Shown here piece by piece: positions 11,638-21,050 of a stretch of DNA of 64,000 nt. The translations under genes were made by a program, and so were the position numbers. This stretch comes from Cocos nucifera. Its lineage: Eukaryota > Streptophyta > Magnoliopsida > Arecales > Arecaceae. How positions within the stretch are numbered: position 1 is the first letter of the stretch; each line of letters opens with the position of its first letter. Below the pieces are notes generated by a model, which was not told where the DNA came from, made no database searches, and was given only the letters and a program-made list of their open reading frames with translations. The stretch covers positions 3,594,888-3,658,887 of the forward strand of contig QRFJ01000022.1 in assembly GCA_006176705.1 (NCBI GenBank), read 5' to 3'.

Positions 11638-11716
11638 ATGATCTGTGAATCTTATCTTTTTATGTTGGTGAAAAAACATAAGATTCCTCTCCCTCACTCA
11701 AGTACAGAGATCAAAC

Positions 11717-12214
11717 TCACTGCCACAAGGGACTATAGACTTGCTCCATGGTGCCCTCCCCATAGTAAAAGCCACCGTACTCTCTCGGTTCTCCATACCC
11801 AACCATATCACCTTCACACGCCCCTGCTTCCATGCACCAAGTCCCCATGCCATTACCCACCTCCATGTCCACCAAATCAAAAGGATCCTCTACAAAGTAT
11901 GCTGGCGATCTCGAAGCATCATAGCTATCAAAATCCGATAAGATATCCTCGGCTAATATTCCACCATTCTGGACATCGCCGTGAGGACCAGTGGTGGACT
12001 CACCATCATCGAACACCATCGGGTCAACACGGTTGATCTCCGCTTCCAGAGATCGCATGACGCATGTCAGCCGGTCATCCTCGGCCTCGTTGGCATACGA
12101 CTCCTCGAGCAATTCCATGAGAAGGGAGGCGTCAACCTCCGGCGCCACCTCTAGCTTTTCCAAGTCTTTGTCCTCCAAGTTGCAGTTCGAACTCTCACCA
12201 GAGATGGATGCCAT
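11717..12214 (-). CDS. Small acidic plant protein, 165 aa, function not recognised
   Basis: This is a single-exon reading frame and the only convincing host gene in the window. The start MASISGESSNC is chosen because its context GAGCTATGG has a purine at -3 and G at +4, and because a TATA box lies 107 bp upstream. The protein is strongly acidic. Residues about 25-60 contain a Leu/Glu-rich helical segment (LLMELLEES), followed by a second amphipathic helix (LTCVMRSLEAEINRV) at about 49-64. The C-terminal 35 residues are Gly-, Glu- and Tyr-rich and end VYSPLWQ. I see no signal peptide, membrane segment, zinc finger or DNA-binding domain. Codon use is GC-balanced, unlike the AT-rich surroundings. 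The upstream G-box suggests abscisic-acid or stress responsiveness, which is inference. An acidic transcriptional co-regulator is possible but unsupported. Confidence 0.75.
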   Translation of the reverse strand: MASISGESSNCNLEDKDLEKLEVAPEVDASLLMELLEESYANEAEDDRLTCVMRSLEAEINRVDPMVFDDGESTTGPHGDVQNGGILAEDILSDFDSYDASRSPAYFVEDPFDLVDMEVGNGMGTWCMEAGACEGDMVGYGEPREYGGFYYGEGTMEQVYSPLWQ

Positions 12215-12320
12215 AGCTCACGAAAGAAAGGATATGCGGAACAAGTAGTAGCAAGCTATGGCACTGGAATAAAGGAAATGGGAAGGGATGGGAGTTATCT
12301 CACAAATGATCAACGTTTGG

Positions 12321-12328
12321 CTTTTATA
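12321..12328 (-). promoter_or_regulatory. TATA box of the 165-aa gene
   Basis: TATAAAAG on the minus strand, in the context CACACTATAAAAGCC, lies 107 bp upstream of the start codon. It would give a 5' untranslated region of about 70-80 nt. Together with the downstream poly(A) signal it supports a real transcription unit. Confidence 0.7.
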
Positions 12329-12447
12329 GTGTGAGATGGGTCGTTATTCACGCACCAAGGTTGCTTCCAGAGCTAACACTTGAGACATGTGCACCTAATG
12401 GTCTTCAAACGTCTCCTTCTCCTAGGTAACAAATAAACAAAGGGGAC

Positions 12448-12455
12448 CCACGTGG
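12448..12455 (-). promoter_or_regulatory. G-box / ABRE (CCACGTGG)
   Basis: This is a perfect palindromic CCACGTGG, the core bound by bZIP (ABF/AREB, GBF) and bHLH (PIF-type) factors. It lies about 120 bp upstream of the TATA box, a position typical of functional sites in plant promoters. A function in ABA or light response is inferred. Confidence 0.6.
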
Positions 12456-13097
12456 AATGGTGGCTAGACTTTGGACCGTACTTTATAGATAGGCCATAAA
12501 AGAAAAGAATGGATAGGAGCACATGCCATGACAGTGGATGGCAAGCAATGACAAGGAATAGGGAGCCGGCAGCGTCAGGCAGCTGTGGATTCTGCAATTA
12601 TTTTAGAGAGTCAGGGATGGGATTGGAGGGAGAGGCAAGTGGAGCTGCCACCGCAAATGCGAAAGGGATAATAGGAATCTGAGTCTGAAATGGAGGAAGG
12701 ATGGTGACGTGATGGAAGGGTACGTAGTAGTGAGTTGAGGATTTGGTTTTTGTGGTTGGCCATGCTCTGACCCGAAGAGAGCAAATCCCAATGCTTTTGG
12801 TGGAACACATGGTTATGCCGGTGGTTGGATGAGGTTGTGTTTAGATTTTGCCCACTTTCCATTCCCGTTATCCCTAGTAGGTGGTGGTGGTGAGATACAC
12901 ACCACCTAATGTGGCCCCATGCACTTCCTCACCTCGCATTCCAGATCCCACAAGTCGCTCATTCTTACGGTGCGTGCGTCGTGAAAGGAGGAAAAAAAAA
13001 AAAGATGGAAAAACAAAGGTTGACTACAACGTCCTTGGATTTTGATCCTTTTGATATTCCTGAGGTTGACAGCTCGAGATGGAGCTATTTTTTTCAG
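12456..13097. other. Distal promoter / intergenic DNA
   Basis: No gene is supported. The sequence is GC-balanced, and short open frames on the minus strand (12598-12862) overlap one another in different frames without a domain. It is most likely upstream regulatory DNA of the 165-aa gene. Confidence 0.5.
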
Positions 13098-13152
13098 AAA
13101 ATAATAATAATAATAATAATAATAATAATTATAATAATAATAATATTATTAT

Positions 13153-13222
<70 letters not shown>

Positions 13223-13223
13223 A

Positions 13224-13274
<51 letters not shown>
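13098..13274. repeat. Self-complementary (AAT)n/(ATT)n microsatellite
   Basis: A run of AAT repeats up to about 13201 is followed directly by ATT repeats to 13274, with a smaller switch near 13142-13155. The two halves are reverse complements, so about 70 bp per arm can fold into a hairpin. The apparent poly-Asn/poly-Ile frame across it is a low-complexity artefact. Confidence 0.92.
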
Positions 13275-13275
<1 letters not shown>

Positions 13276-14894
13276 CTCATTTTTATGCTTGGTGTATAGG
13301 TAATTTCACAAGTTAATGTTAAAATAGTTCAGGTTTTGTGATAATCTTTGAGGTCTAAGCCAAAGATCTGTTCAGAGCTACACTTAGACCTTAACCGTGG
13401 AAGTCCCACGGAAATATTTTTAGGGATATTTTACGCTTCATTATTTGTTTGATCACCATGGGATTGCTGATGGCGATTTCACGCTTGGTTCTTTGCACAT
13501 AAGATAGGCCAGTTTTTACACCATAGCTTGAAAGTCAAAAAGTTCTAGATGGTAAGGCGATAGAGAAGTTTAAGGTTTCATATTTACCTAATCTATGCCT
13601 GGCATCTGAACATATTCTTAACAGTCTTCCATTATTTTGACTGCCAGCTAAAAGCGAACTTTTCTTTAATTAATGTTTTGCTGAGTTAACCAGCTAGAAT
13701 AGAATTTCCTTGTCAAAAAAGTTTGTGCTACTGGTAGATCAACTGCTTCCTTCCCCACACTGGATTCCTTTAGAAAAAGACCATTTTCTGCTGGTTTGTC
13801 GTTCATCTGTTTGCTTTCCCACGCTGTGGAGACCAAAGCAACCAACTCCTCTCCCATAATTGTCATCAATAGCTAACGTTAGATCTCATCATCGGCTCCT
13901 ATAATTTAGTCTTTCAAGTACGTGAATCCGGCTCCCTTGCTATGGGTTTGCCTTGTTCAAACTACAATTGTCCAAGGAATGTTAACTTTTGTCATGTCAA
14001 GCTCATTTTCCCCTCCTCCAGTCCATAAATTAATATATGTCGACATGAGCCAAATCACAAGGAAGATTTGGTATCCTCTCCTCACGGAGTCCAAATGCCC
14101 AATGGGTGACAAAAGTGAGAAAGGCGCCGAACCAACGTATGGTTAATGGAACCACCGAGCACAAAAAATTCCATGTGGGTCTCCAGGTTGTCCATGGGCG
14201 CGTCACCTCCCCATGTCTCATGGGCATCAGTTAATAGAGAAGAGCATTGCTCATATTCAAATATTTGATACCCCTAATTACCCTGGAAGTTCCTTAGCTA
14301 AGGCGGCATGAAGGAATTAGTGTGAAAAATATCGGTACCCAAAGGGGCCATGTTGTCTAAAGAAAACCCCAATCAATTCAAAATATAAATAAAATCAGAC
14401 AAGAGGGCTTAAAAAGGAATGAATCCGGCATGATGATATGAGAACTTATCATTTGCACGGGAAAACGTTCGAAGCTGACCGCAACTGATGGTAACAATTC
14501 TTTAAAAAAAAAAAAGGATTAATTAATGCCACAAACTTTATGGAGGGGCTCGCGCATTCCAGCGGGCGACTTTTCTAATTAAACGGGCCCTACGTCTGTT
14601 TTCATGAGAGTTGACTAGTTTATATTTAATCCACCTCACGAAAGTTAACTCTTTGCTTAAAAATTTTATAATTATTTATAAATATATTTAATTTTTATTA
14701 TTTATTTATTTATTTTATTATTATTAATTATTTATTGATCTAAAATGACATTCATCAGCATCATTTAGATTAATCATGTTTTGATCCCATATAAATCAAT
14801 CATGCCTCATGAGCAAAATATATGCAACTATACTTTCTTTCCTGAAAATAATATATCATGATCGAACATAATTTATTATTAATAAATAAAAAAA

Positions 14895-14896
<2 letters not shown>
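13275..14896. other. Intergenic DNA, no supported gene
   Basis: No recognisable gene or element boundary was found. A 67-codon minus-strand frame at 13666-13869 has protein-like composition but no domain, start context or promoter that I can identify. A 74-codon plus-strand frame at 13922-14146 overlaps a minus-strand one. Confidence 0.5.

Positions 14897-14979
<83 letters not shown>
14897..14979. repeat. (TA)n microsatellite
   Basis: About 40 TA dinucleotides, longer than the tract at 10.5 kb. Confidence 0.95.
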
Positions 14980-14982
<3 letters not shown>

Positions 14983-15302
14983 CGTCTCGCATCAAGTTAA
15001 TCTTGACCATCATATTTTTCGCATATGATAAATCCTAAGCCAGCCAAAATTCGTCTGACATTGTTTAAATTCTTTTATACTTTTTCTGGTTGTATAATCC
15101 ACAAATCATACGGTTCACTGACTGCAATTACCTTTACATTGTGTATAAGGAGGATCTTAACATCAAGTTTCACAGCAAGCCATATTTTAACTGCCCAAAA
15201 AATCTTTGAACCCGTTGCAGCTGACAATAAGGTATGCTGTGATGGAGACTCATTTGTCTCATTTGTCTTGAAGTATTTGCAAAATGTATTGGGCTATAAG
15301 GA

Positions 15303-16406
15303 TAGGAATGGCAAAATATCATATATAGATTGGATCGATCATATCCATATCCGCTCCATTATAAAAAAATTCATACCCATATTCACTCTGTATTCATCTC
15401 GGATCGAGTAAAACAAAGAGTGCAAATTAGAGCAAGTCGGATCAGATATATTCACCTTACCTCGGATTGGATTAGATTGGATCTTATAGAAAAATCATGC
15501 TCCTAGCCTTCTATAAAGATTAAGCTCTCAAAACCTAAAGGACCAACTCACACTGCCTTGATTAAGCTCTCAAAACCTAGGGAGACTAACTCACACCACC
15601 ACACCTTCCCCACAGAGATCTTCAAAAGAGATAATAAATTGAAGAGAAAAAGAAGCAAAAAAAGAAAAAAAAATGAAATGGACTTCTCCGATCTCCCTCA
15701 TCTGCTTTCCTTCCCCATAGATCCCCGAAAAAGAGAATGAAAAGAAGAGAAAAAGAAGTGAAAAGGGAAAAAAATCATCAAACTATGTGGGAAAAGGTCT
15801 TACATTTTAATTTTTTTGTCTTCCTTTGTTCTCATTGATTTTTCCTACATTTTCACCTAATTTTTCCTTTGTTTTTTATCCATCCTTAGGAGTCTCAATT
15901 GGGTGCAAGGTTTAGAGCACCTAAATAGAAATGATTTTCCCCGATTCTTTCTCTATTTTTTTCCATCCTCAAGGGTCTCAATCGGATGGGAGGCTTAAAG
16001 CAACCAAATAGGAAAGCTTAGATGAAGGCTAGGGTTATATTTTTCCTAATTTTTCTACTATTTTTTCAGTCCTCAAGAATCTCCATCAGATGGAAGATGG
16101 GAGGCTTCAAGCGGCCGAATAGGGGGAGCTTACGATGGCTAGGGATTTGTGTTAGATCTTTATACACAAGAGTTTAAATGGTGTGTGTGTATATAAATAT
16201 ATATATAGATATTTATTTATTTATTTATTTATTTATGGGCATGTCATACTATTATCTATATTAGATCCAAATTTATTTTGATTTTTTTCTCAAAACCCAT
16301 ATTTGTCTTAGATTTTAATCGGGTTGAGCAAACCCCCCCTCCCCCTCCATCATTTGGATCGGATCGGATGGGATACCCGGTGGGTTAGACAAAATTGCCA
16401 TCTCTA
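15303..16406. mobile_element. Non-autonomous hAT-like transposon (1,104 bp)
   Basis: The left end TAGGAATGGCAAAAT is the inverted, imperfect counterpart of the right end AAAATTGCCATCTCTA. Immediately outside are TATAAGGA (15295-15302) and TACAAGGA (16407-16414), an 8-bp target duplication with one mismatch, as expected for the hAT superfamily. The subterminal sequence at both ends is rich in GGATCGGAT/ATCCATATCC words. No transposase (hATC, BED finger) is encoded, and internal open frames are short. A triplicated motif occupies 15874-16145. Confidence 0.65.
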
Positions 16407-16700
16407 TACAAGGAGCACAAAATTTATAAGATTTGGAAGGCTACAAAATATACGAAGGCTTTGGAAACAAAAGCATCATAGGGCATTCCTTGAGAAACCT
16501 TGTTCATGGGTATTCCTTAGCCTTTTTTTGTTTTCCTCTTGCCATGAGGAATGGTCTTTACATCCTTTAAGACCAAGATAAATTGCATTTTTTTGAGAGC
16601 ATATCTTGGTAGAGAAATTCTTTATGCACCGCATGTGGGATAGAATTTCTATATGGTGCATAGAGATTGGATCATGCACCGGGAGGGGAGGGGAGAGGGT
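16407..16700. other. Intergenic DNA
   Basis: This is a short stretch between the hAT-like element and the old copia LTR. It ends in a G-rich AGGGGAGGGGAGAGGGT tract. No gene is seen. Confidence 0.5.
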
Positions 16701-19017
16701 TATTGGGGTTTAGAAATTTCAGCATGCAAAATTTTTTTGACATATAAAAAATACAGCAGAAAGTATAGATTAAAACTTTAATCTAATGCATGCCCTAGAT
16801 CTAATATAACATCATCTATAAAGGATCTAAAATGCATGTTAAACATGCATTAATTAATCTAAAAATTGATTTAAAGAGTGATTAAAAACATACCTAGATG
16901 AAAAATCAGATGCAAACCGGATCTTGAAGCTTTTCGGATCCCGTTTGAGGCCACATATACGTCTGATCTCTATAGGTATCCACATAGGATTGAATCAAGC
17001 TCGAAGCCTTCACGATCACTGAGGTGCTAGCTTTTTTCATATTTGCTCTATTTGAATGGATCTCAGCATAGAAAAAGACAGCACGAATACCTTCATGTAG
17101 GACCTCGAAGAACAAGCTAGAAGAAAACCCCTTCTCTTCCTTTTCTTTTCTTTTTTTTTCCTTTAATTTTTTCTCTCTTTTCTCTGATTTTCTCTCTCTT
17201 TAGGCATGGAATATCAGAAGGAATAAAGTCTTGAGCATCCATAAGGTTGGGTGCCATTTAAATAGGCAAAGGGGGCAACCCAATATGGAATACACGCATG
17301 CTTAAGAGGAGTCCTACTCCTCTTCTAATTTTCATATTAAAAGAGAATAAAATTGGATAATTTATTTTTTAATCTAATTTTTAATTAGATAAGGATAAAA
17401 TAATATCATAAAAGAGAAAGAGAGAGAGTCCTAAAAGAATGGGGCATCAACTATTGGTGCCCCTCATGTGCATAAAAAGAAAGAGGGCATCGGCCCTCTC
17501 ATTTCTAGCACCAAGAGGAGGAAGAATCCCAGTCAAACTAGGACTCCCTAACATAATCCAGAATTTTAGTCAAACTGGGACTCTCTCATCCCAATCTAAT
17601 TAGGTTAGGTCCTTGTCAAGTTTGGATTCAATTCGAATCCAATTCGAAGCCAAATCGAGTCCAATTTGAGTCGAACTCAAAATCTAGTCAAACTAGTCTT
17701 CTAATCTAAGTCCTACTTGGATTGGGGTAACCCATTCAACTCAAATTATGTCCAAACTAATTTAAATTAAATCTAATTTAATCTAATTAGGTTCTAAATC
17801 TAAATTTAATATTATCAAAATCAATTGCAACATTTGTAATTAGGTATAAACTTGCTAATACTTAGCAAAACTTCTACAAGTAACTTTTACCGATTGATCT
17901 AAATTACCAATCTGATTGATAATTGGATCTTGATCCAATCAATTGACTTAGTCAATCCCTTTGATGTGTGATCCCGATTCTATTCTATTTGGTAGTGAAA
18001 CTTATAATGATCTTTATCAAAGTAACATTGAAAATTCTTTTTTTCGATGGGCTAGAATAATTTCAACTCAATCCTAGAAGGATCGATGATTCGAAACTAA
18101 CCCTAATGAGTTCTCACAATCCACCAGTGATGACTAGCAGCATGTAATGGCAATTCAGCAAAAGAAAAAAATTAGAATATCTAGGTATGTTATCGTATGA
18201 TCGAGTTCTTCTATCAAAAATTTCGACAGGATGCAAGTCATGAAAACTCGTTAAACCCTAAGCATCCCTGATATACTAAACTTAATTAGCTTGAGCCCAA
18301 TCATGAATCCCTATGAAAACTCTTTTCCATTATCATGTTGCTATGGCCACAAATTAAAGAAATCAATCTACTTATAGATCGCATAGGACTATTTCTTAAC
18401 TACTAAGACCGATAGATCCCCTATAAGTTCATACCATACTCCTACAGCAAACCTACTATAGCCAATAAACACTGTAAGATTACGAATGGGTAGAAATCAT
18501 GTTTATGTATTGTCAAACTACAGTAACTCCACTATAAGCAGTTGAGGCACCACAGGTCTAAGAACTATTCATACAACTATAGCATCGAGATAGTCATGGA
18601 CGAGAAAGTAGACATTCTAAGTGATTTCTTGTTATTGATCATACTTAGTATCGTTATTCTTTAATAACCATTTATACTTTCGCTCCAATATTTCTATACT
18701 ATAAACTTGAAACTTGTCTATTCTAAAAGAAAAGCGATCCATGCACCAATCTTATCAGATCAATAACTATCCCCATGATGTTCCAATGATCGGGAGCAGT
18801 TTAGAAATTAATCTATATTGACATATATATCAAATTTTCAACTCTTGAGAATAGGTATCATTGTTTATTAACTTCTTGGATGATTCATAGATACATTACA
18901 CATGAATAGATAGAAAAATATCTATTTTATTAATTAAATAAATCAAGTATAAAAATATAACTTAGAAAAATATAATGTGTCAGTCAATAATTAACTTTTT
19001 AGATCATACATCTAACA
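16701..19017 (-). mobile_element. 3' LTR of host Ty1/copia element (copia 1), 2,317 bp
   Basis: The element lies on the minus strand, so its 3' LTR is on the left. The plus strand reads TATTGGGG (originally TGTTGGGG) to CATCTAACA. It aligns with 59269-60199, the surviving part of the 5' LTR. The right edge abuts the polypurine tract at 19018. A TATTTAAAT TATA-like box lies at 17256-17264 on the minus strand. The copies differ at many positions, so the insertion is old. Confidence 0.8.
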
Positions 19018-19028
19018 ATCTTCCACTT
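19018..19028 (-). promoter_or_regulatory. Polypurine tract of copia 1
   Basis: Read on the minus strand, AAGTGGAAGAT sits directly before the LTR start TGTTAGATG, the classic arrangement at the 3' end of a Ty1/copia internal domain. Confidence 0.75.
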
Positions 19029-19584
19029 AACCCAAAGCCAATTAGCCATGTATCTAAGTTCTATCTTCTCAAGGTGGACTTCAGTCTTCAACTGGCTTAA
19101 TTATTTCATCGGTGGGTCTATCATGTTGTCCATGGAGTCTACTCTTTGTACCTTGATAAATTTTTTCTCAAGATAGTCATGTATGATATGATATCGCCAC
19201 TCGGTGTACTTAAACTTCAGATGAGACCTGAGCTCCTTAGTGAAGACTATGGCACCGTTGTTGTCATAATAAAGGTCTATGGCATCTGATGACATTATTC
19301 CAAGCTCTACAATGAACTTTTTATATTAGAAGGCCTCCTTTGTAGCATCCGAGGCAGCAACATATTCAGCTTTCATTATCGAGTCTGCTATGATAGGTTG
19401 CTTAGAACTCTTTCAGCTAATAGCATAATCATTATATAAGAATACACATCCTAATGTAGACCTTTCATCATCATGATCAGATATAAAGTCTAAATCGATG
19501 TACCCTTAAACCCGCAACTCAGAACTTCCTCCAAAGACTAAGAATAAATTCTTAGTTCTTCTTAAATACTTAAGAATGTTCTTC
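19029..19584 (-). pseudogene. Copia 1 RNase H and end of pol (decayed)
   Basis: The minus-strand segment carries DLYYDNNGAIVFTKE, then ..YHIIHDYLEK and VQRVDSMDNMIDPPMK. These correspond to the D-N-x-[AG]-A-I, HI..H and AD.LTK motifs of the Ty1/copia RNase H. It is cut at its upstream side by the Tat element at 19590 and resumes at 33860. The frame is interrupted between about 19300 and 19580. Confidence 0.85.
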
Positions 19585-19589
19585 ATAGT
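19585..19589. repeat. Target-site duplication ATAGT (left)
   Basis: ATAGT at 19585-19589 is repeated exactly at 33855-33859 on the other side of the Tat element. The 5-bp length is normal for Ty3/gypsy integrase. Confidence 0.92.
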
Positions 19590-20921
19590 TGTTGGGGATA
19601 AATCCCGCTCCTGCCGAAGCCTGGCCCGACGCTCGGCCCAATGTACCCAGTAGCCGCTGAAGAGCTTCAGCGCCGGGCGCCAGGCCGAGCCCCTACCACG
19701 GCCGAACTGCCTAGAGGCCGAACTCCCCTGCACCGAAGGTCCGGGCCGAACTCCCTAGAGGCCGAATCAGCGAGCCCTGGCCGAACTCCTTCGGATCCCA
19801 CGGCCGAACTCCTTCGGACCGACCCCAGGCCCCATGCAGCCGAACTCCTTCGGACCCCACGGCCGAACTCCTTCGGACCGACCCCAGCCCGAACTCCTTC
19901 GGACTTCCCACGGCCGAACTCCTTCGGACCGACCCGAGCAGGCGAACTCCTTCGGACCCGCGGCCGAACTCCTTCGGACCGACCCCAGGCGAGCCCGAAC
20001 TCCTTCGGACTTCCCACGGCCGAACTCCTTCGGACCGACTCCAAGCGGCCGAGCTTCAATGAAGTCCTCTCAGCGGCCGAACTCCTCAGCGGACGGGCTT
20101 TAGTAGAATCCCCAAGCGGTCGTCACTCAGGAGCCCGAACTCCTCAGCAATCGTCACTCAGGAGCCCGAACTCCTCAGCAGTCGTCACTGGGCCGAACTC
20201 CTCAGCGGTCGCCCTCATCAAACTTCGGCCGACCGAGCTCCTACCGAACTCTCAAGTGTCCAAGCCTCAGCCCAAGTCCAACAGCCGGCCGAACCCCAGA
20301 CGGCCGAGCCGCGGCTTCTCAGCAGCCGAACTCTTCTGCGGACGGGCCTTAGCTGCATACCTCTCGCCAGACGCCTATGGGAGCCGAACTCCCTCCTATC
20401 TTCCTCTTCAGGAGCCCGAACTCCTCCGAAATGGGCACACGACGAAGGCCTTCATCCCTTCATTCGGCAAGCTCTGCAACCATCACCATCAGTCAGTCCG
20501 CCGCACCATCAGTCAGTCCGCCGCGGGCGATAGCGACCCACTGTCAGGCGGCGATGGCTGTCACCCTCCATCCGCCGCACGCGGCGCCAGTGAGACTGAC
20601 TCCACCGAACCTCGAGCGGCCCGCCAGCACGCGGCTGCAGTTGTCACCATCAAGCTCCACTATATCAAGGACCCTCCCGACACACTAAGGGGAAGCTCTC
20701 TGGACTCTTGACTCTCTAAGCTCTCCTCCACATCTCTAAGCTCCGGAACTCATTCCGAGCACTCCATTACTGTTGGTCAGAAACTAACTTGACCGTCGGA
20801 GGGTCCTGCCGGAGCCACCACCCCACCGGTTCCGGACGGGACTTCGTTTTGCAGGTCCCCGGCGGCGCCCAGCGGCCTCGATTGCGGCGACCTCCGGCGG
20901 CGACGGATTTCTGCACCAACA
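19590..20921 (+). mobile_element. 5' LTR of Tat-lineage Ty3 element (1,332 bp)
   Basis: The LTR runs from TGTTGGGGATAAATCCC to CTGCACCAACA. It matches 32264-33854 almost base for base outside its internal minisatellite, so the insertion is recent. The GC-rich minisatellite (19740-20060) is built on CCGAACTCCTTCGGA words and leaves several frames open on both strands, including a 356-codon plus-strand frame. These are compositional artefacts. Confidence 0.93.
19740..20060. repeat. LTR minisatellite based on GAACTCCTTCGGA
   Basis: About ten copies of GGCCGAACTCCTTCGGACC-like words with variable spacers such as GACCCCAGG or TTCCCAC. The right LTR carries a different arrangement at about 32400-32780, which accounts for part of the length difference between the two LTRs (1,332 versus 1,591 bp). 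Confidence 0.85.
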
Positions 20922-20923
20922 GA

Positions 20924-20940
20924 TTGGCGCTAGAGGAAGG
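20924..20940 (+). promoter_or_regulatory. Primer-binding site of the Tat element
   Basis: TTGGCGCTAGAGGAAGG starts 2 bp after the LTR terminus, the expected place for a minus-strand primer site. The TGGCGC core is common in plant Ty3 elements. I cannot assign the primer tRNA with confidence. Confidence 0.65.
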
Positions 20941-21050
20941 GCTGAACCTTCGAGGTTCCCTTGTTCTTAAAGGAGTGCTCGGCGACGATTTCCCTCCCCT
21001 GCTCCGGATCTCTCTCCTCCCTCTTCAGTATTCCTTTTCTGAAAAGAAAA

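Noticed and set aside
12909..13316. 135-codon frame with poly-Asn and poly-Ile
   Set aside because: It is created by the AAT/ATT microsatellite; the non-repeat ends show no protein family.
13666..13869. 67-codon minus-strand frame with protein-like composition
   Set aside because: No domain, promoter or start context, and the frame is short enough to occur by chance. It might be a gene relic, but I cannot support it.
19641..20711. 356-codon Pro/Arg/Leu-rich frame and its antisense partners
   Set aside because: It is driven by the CCGAACTCCTTCGGA minisatellite in the LTR. Several frames are open at once, and the frame changes in the other LTR.
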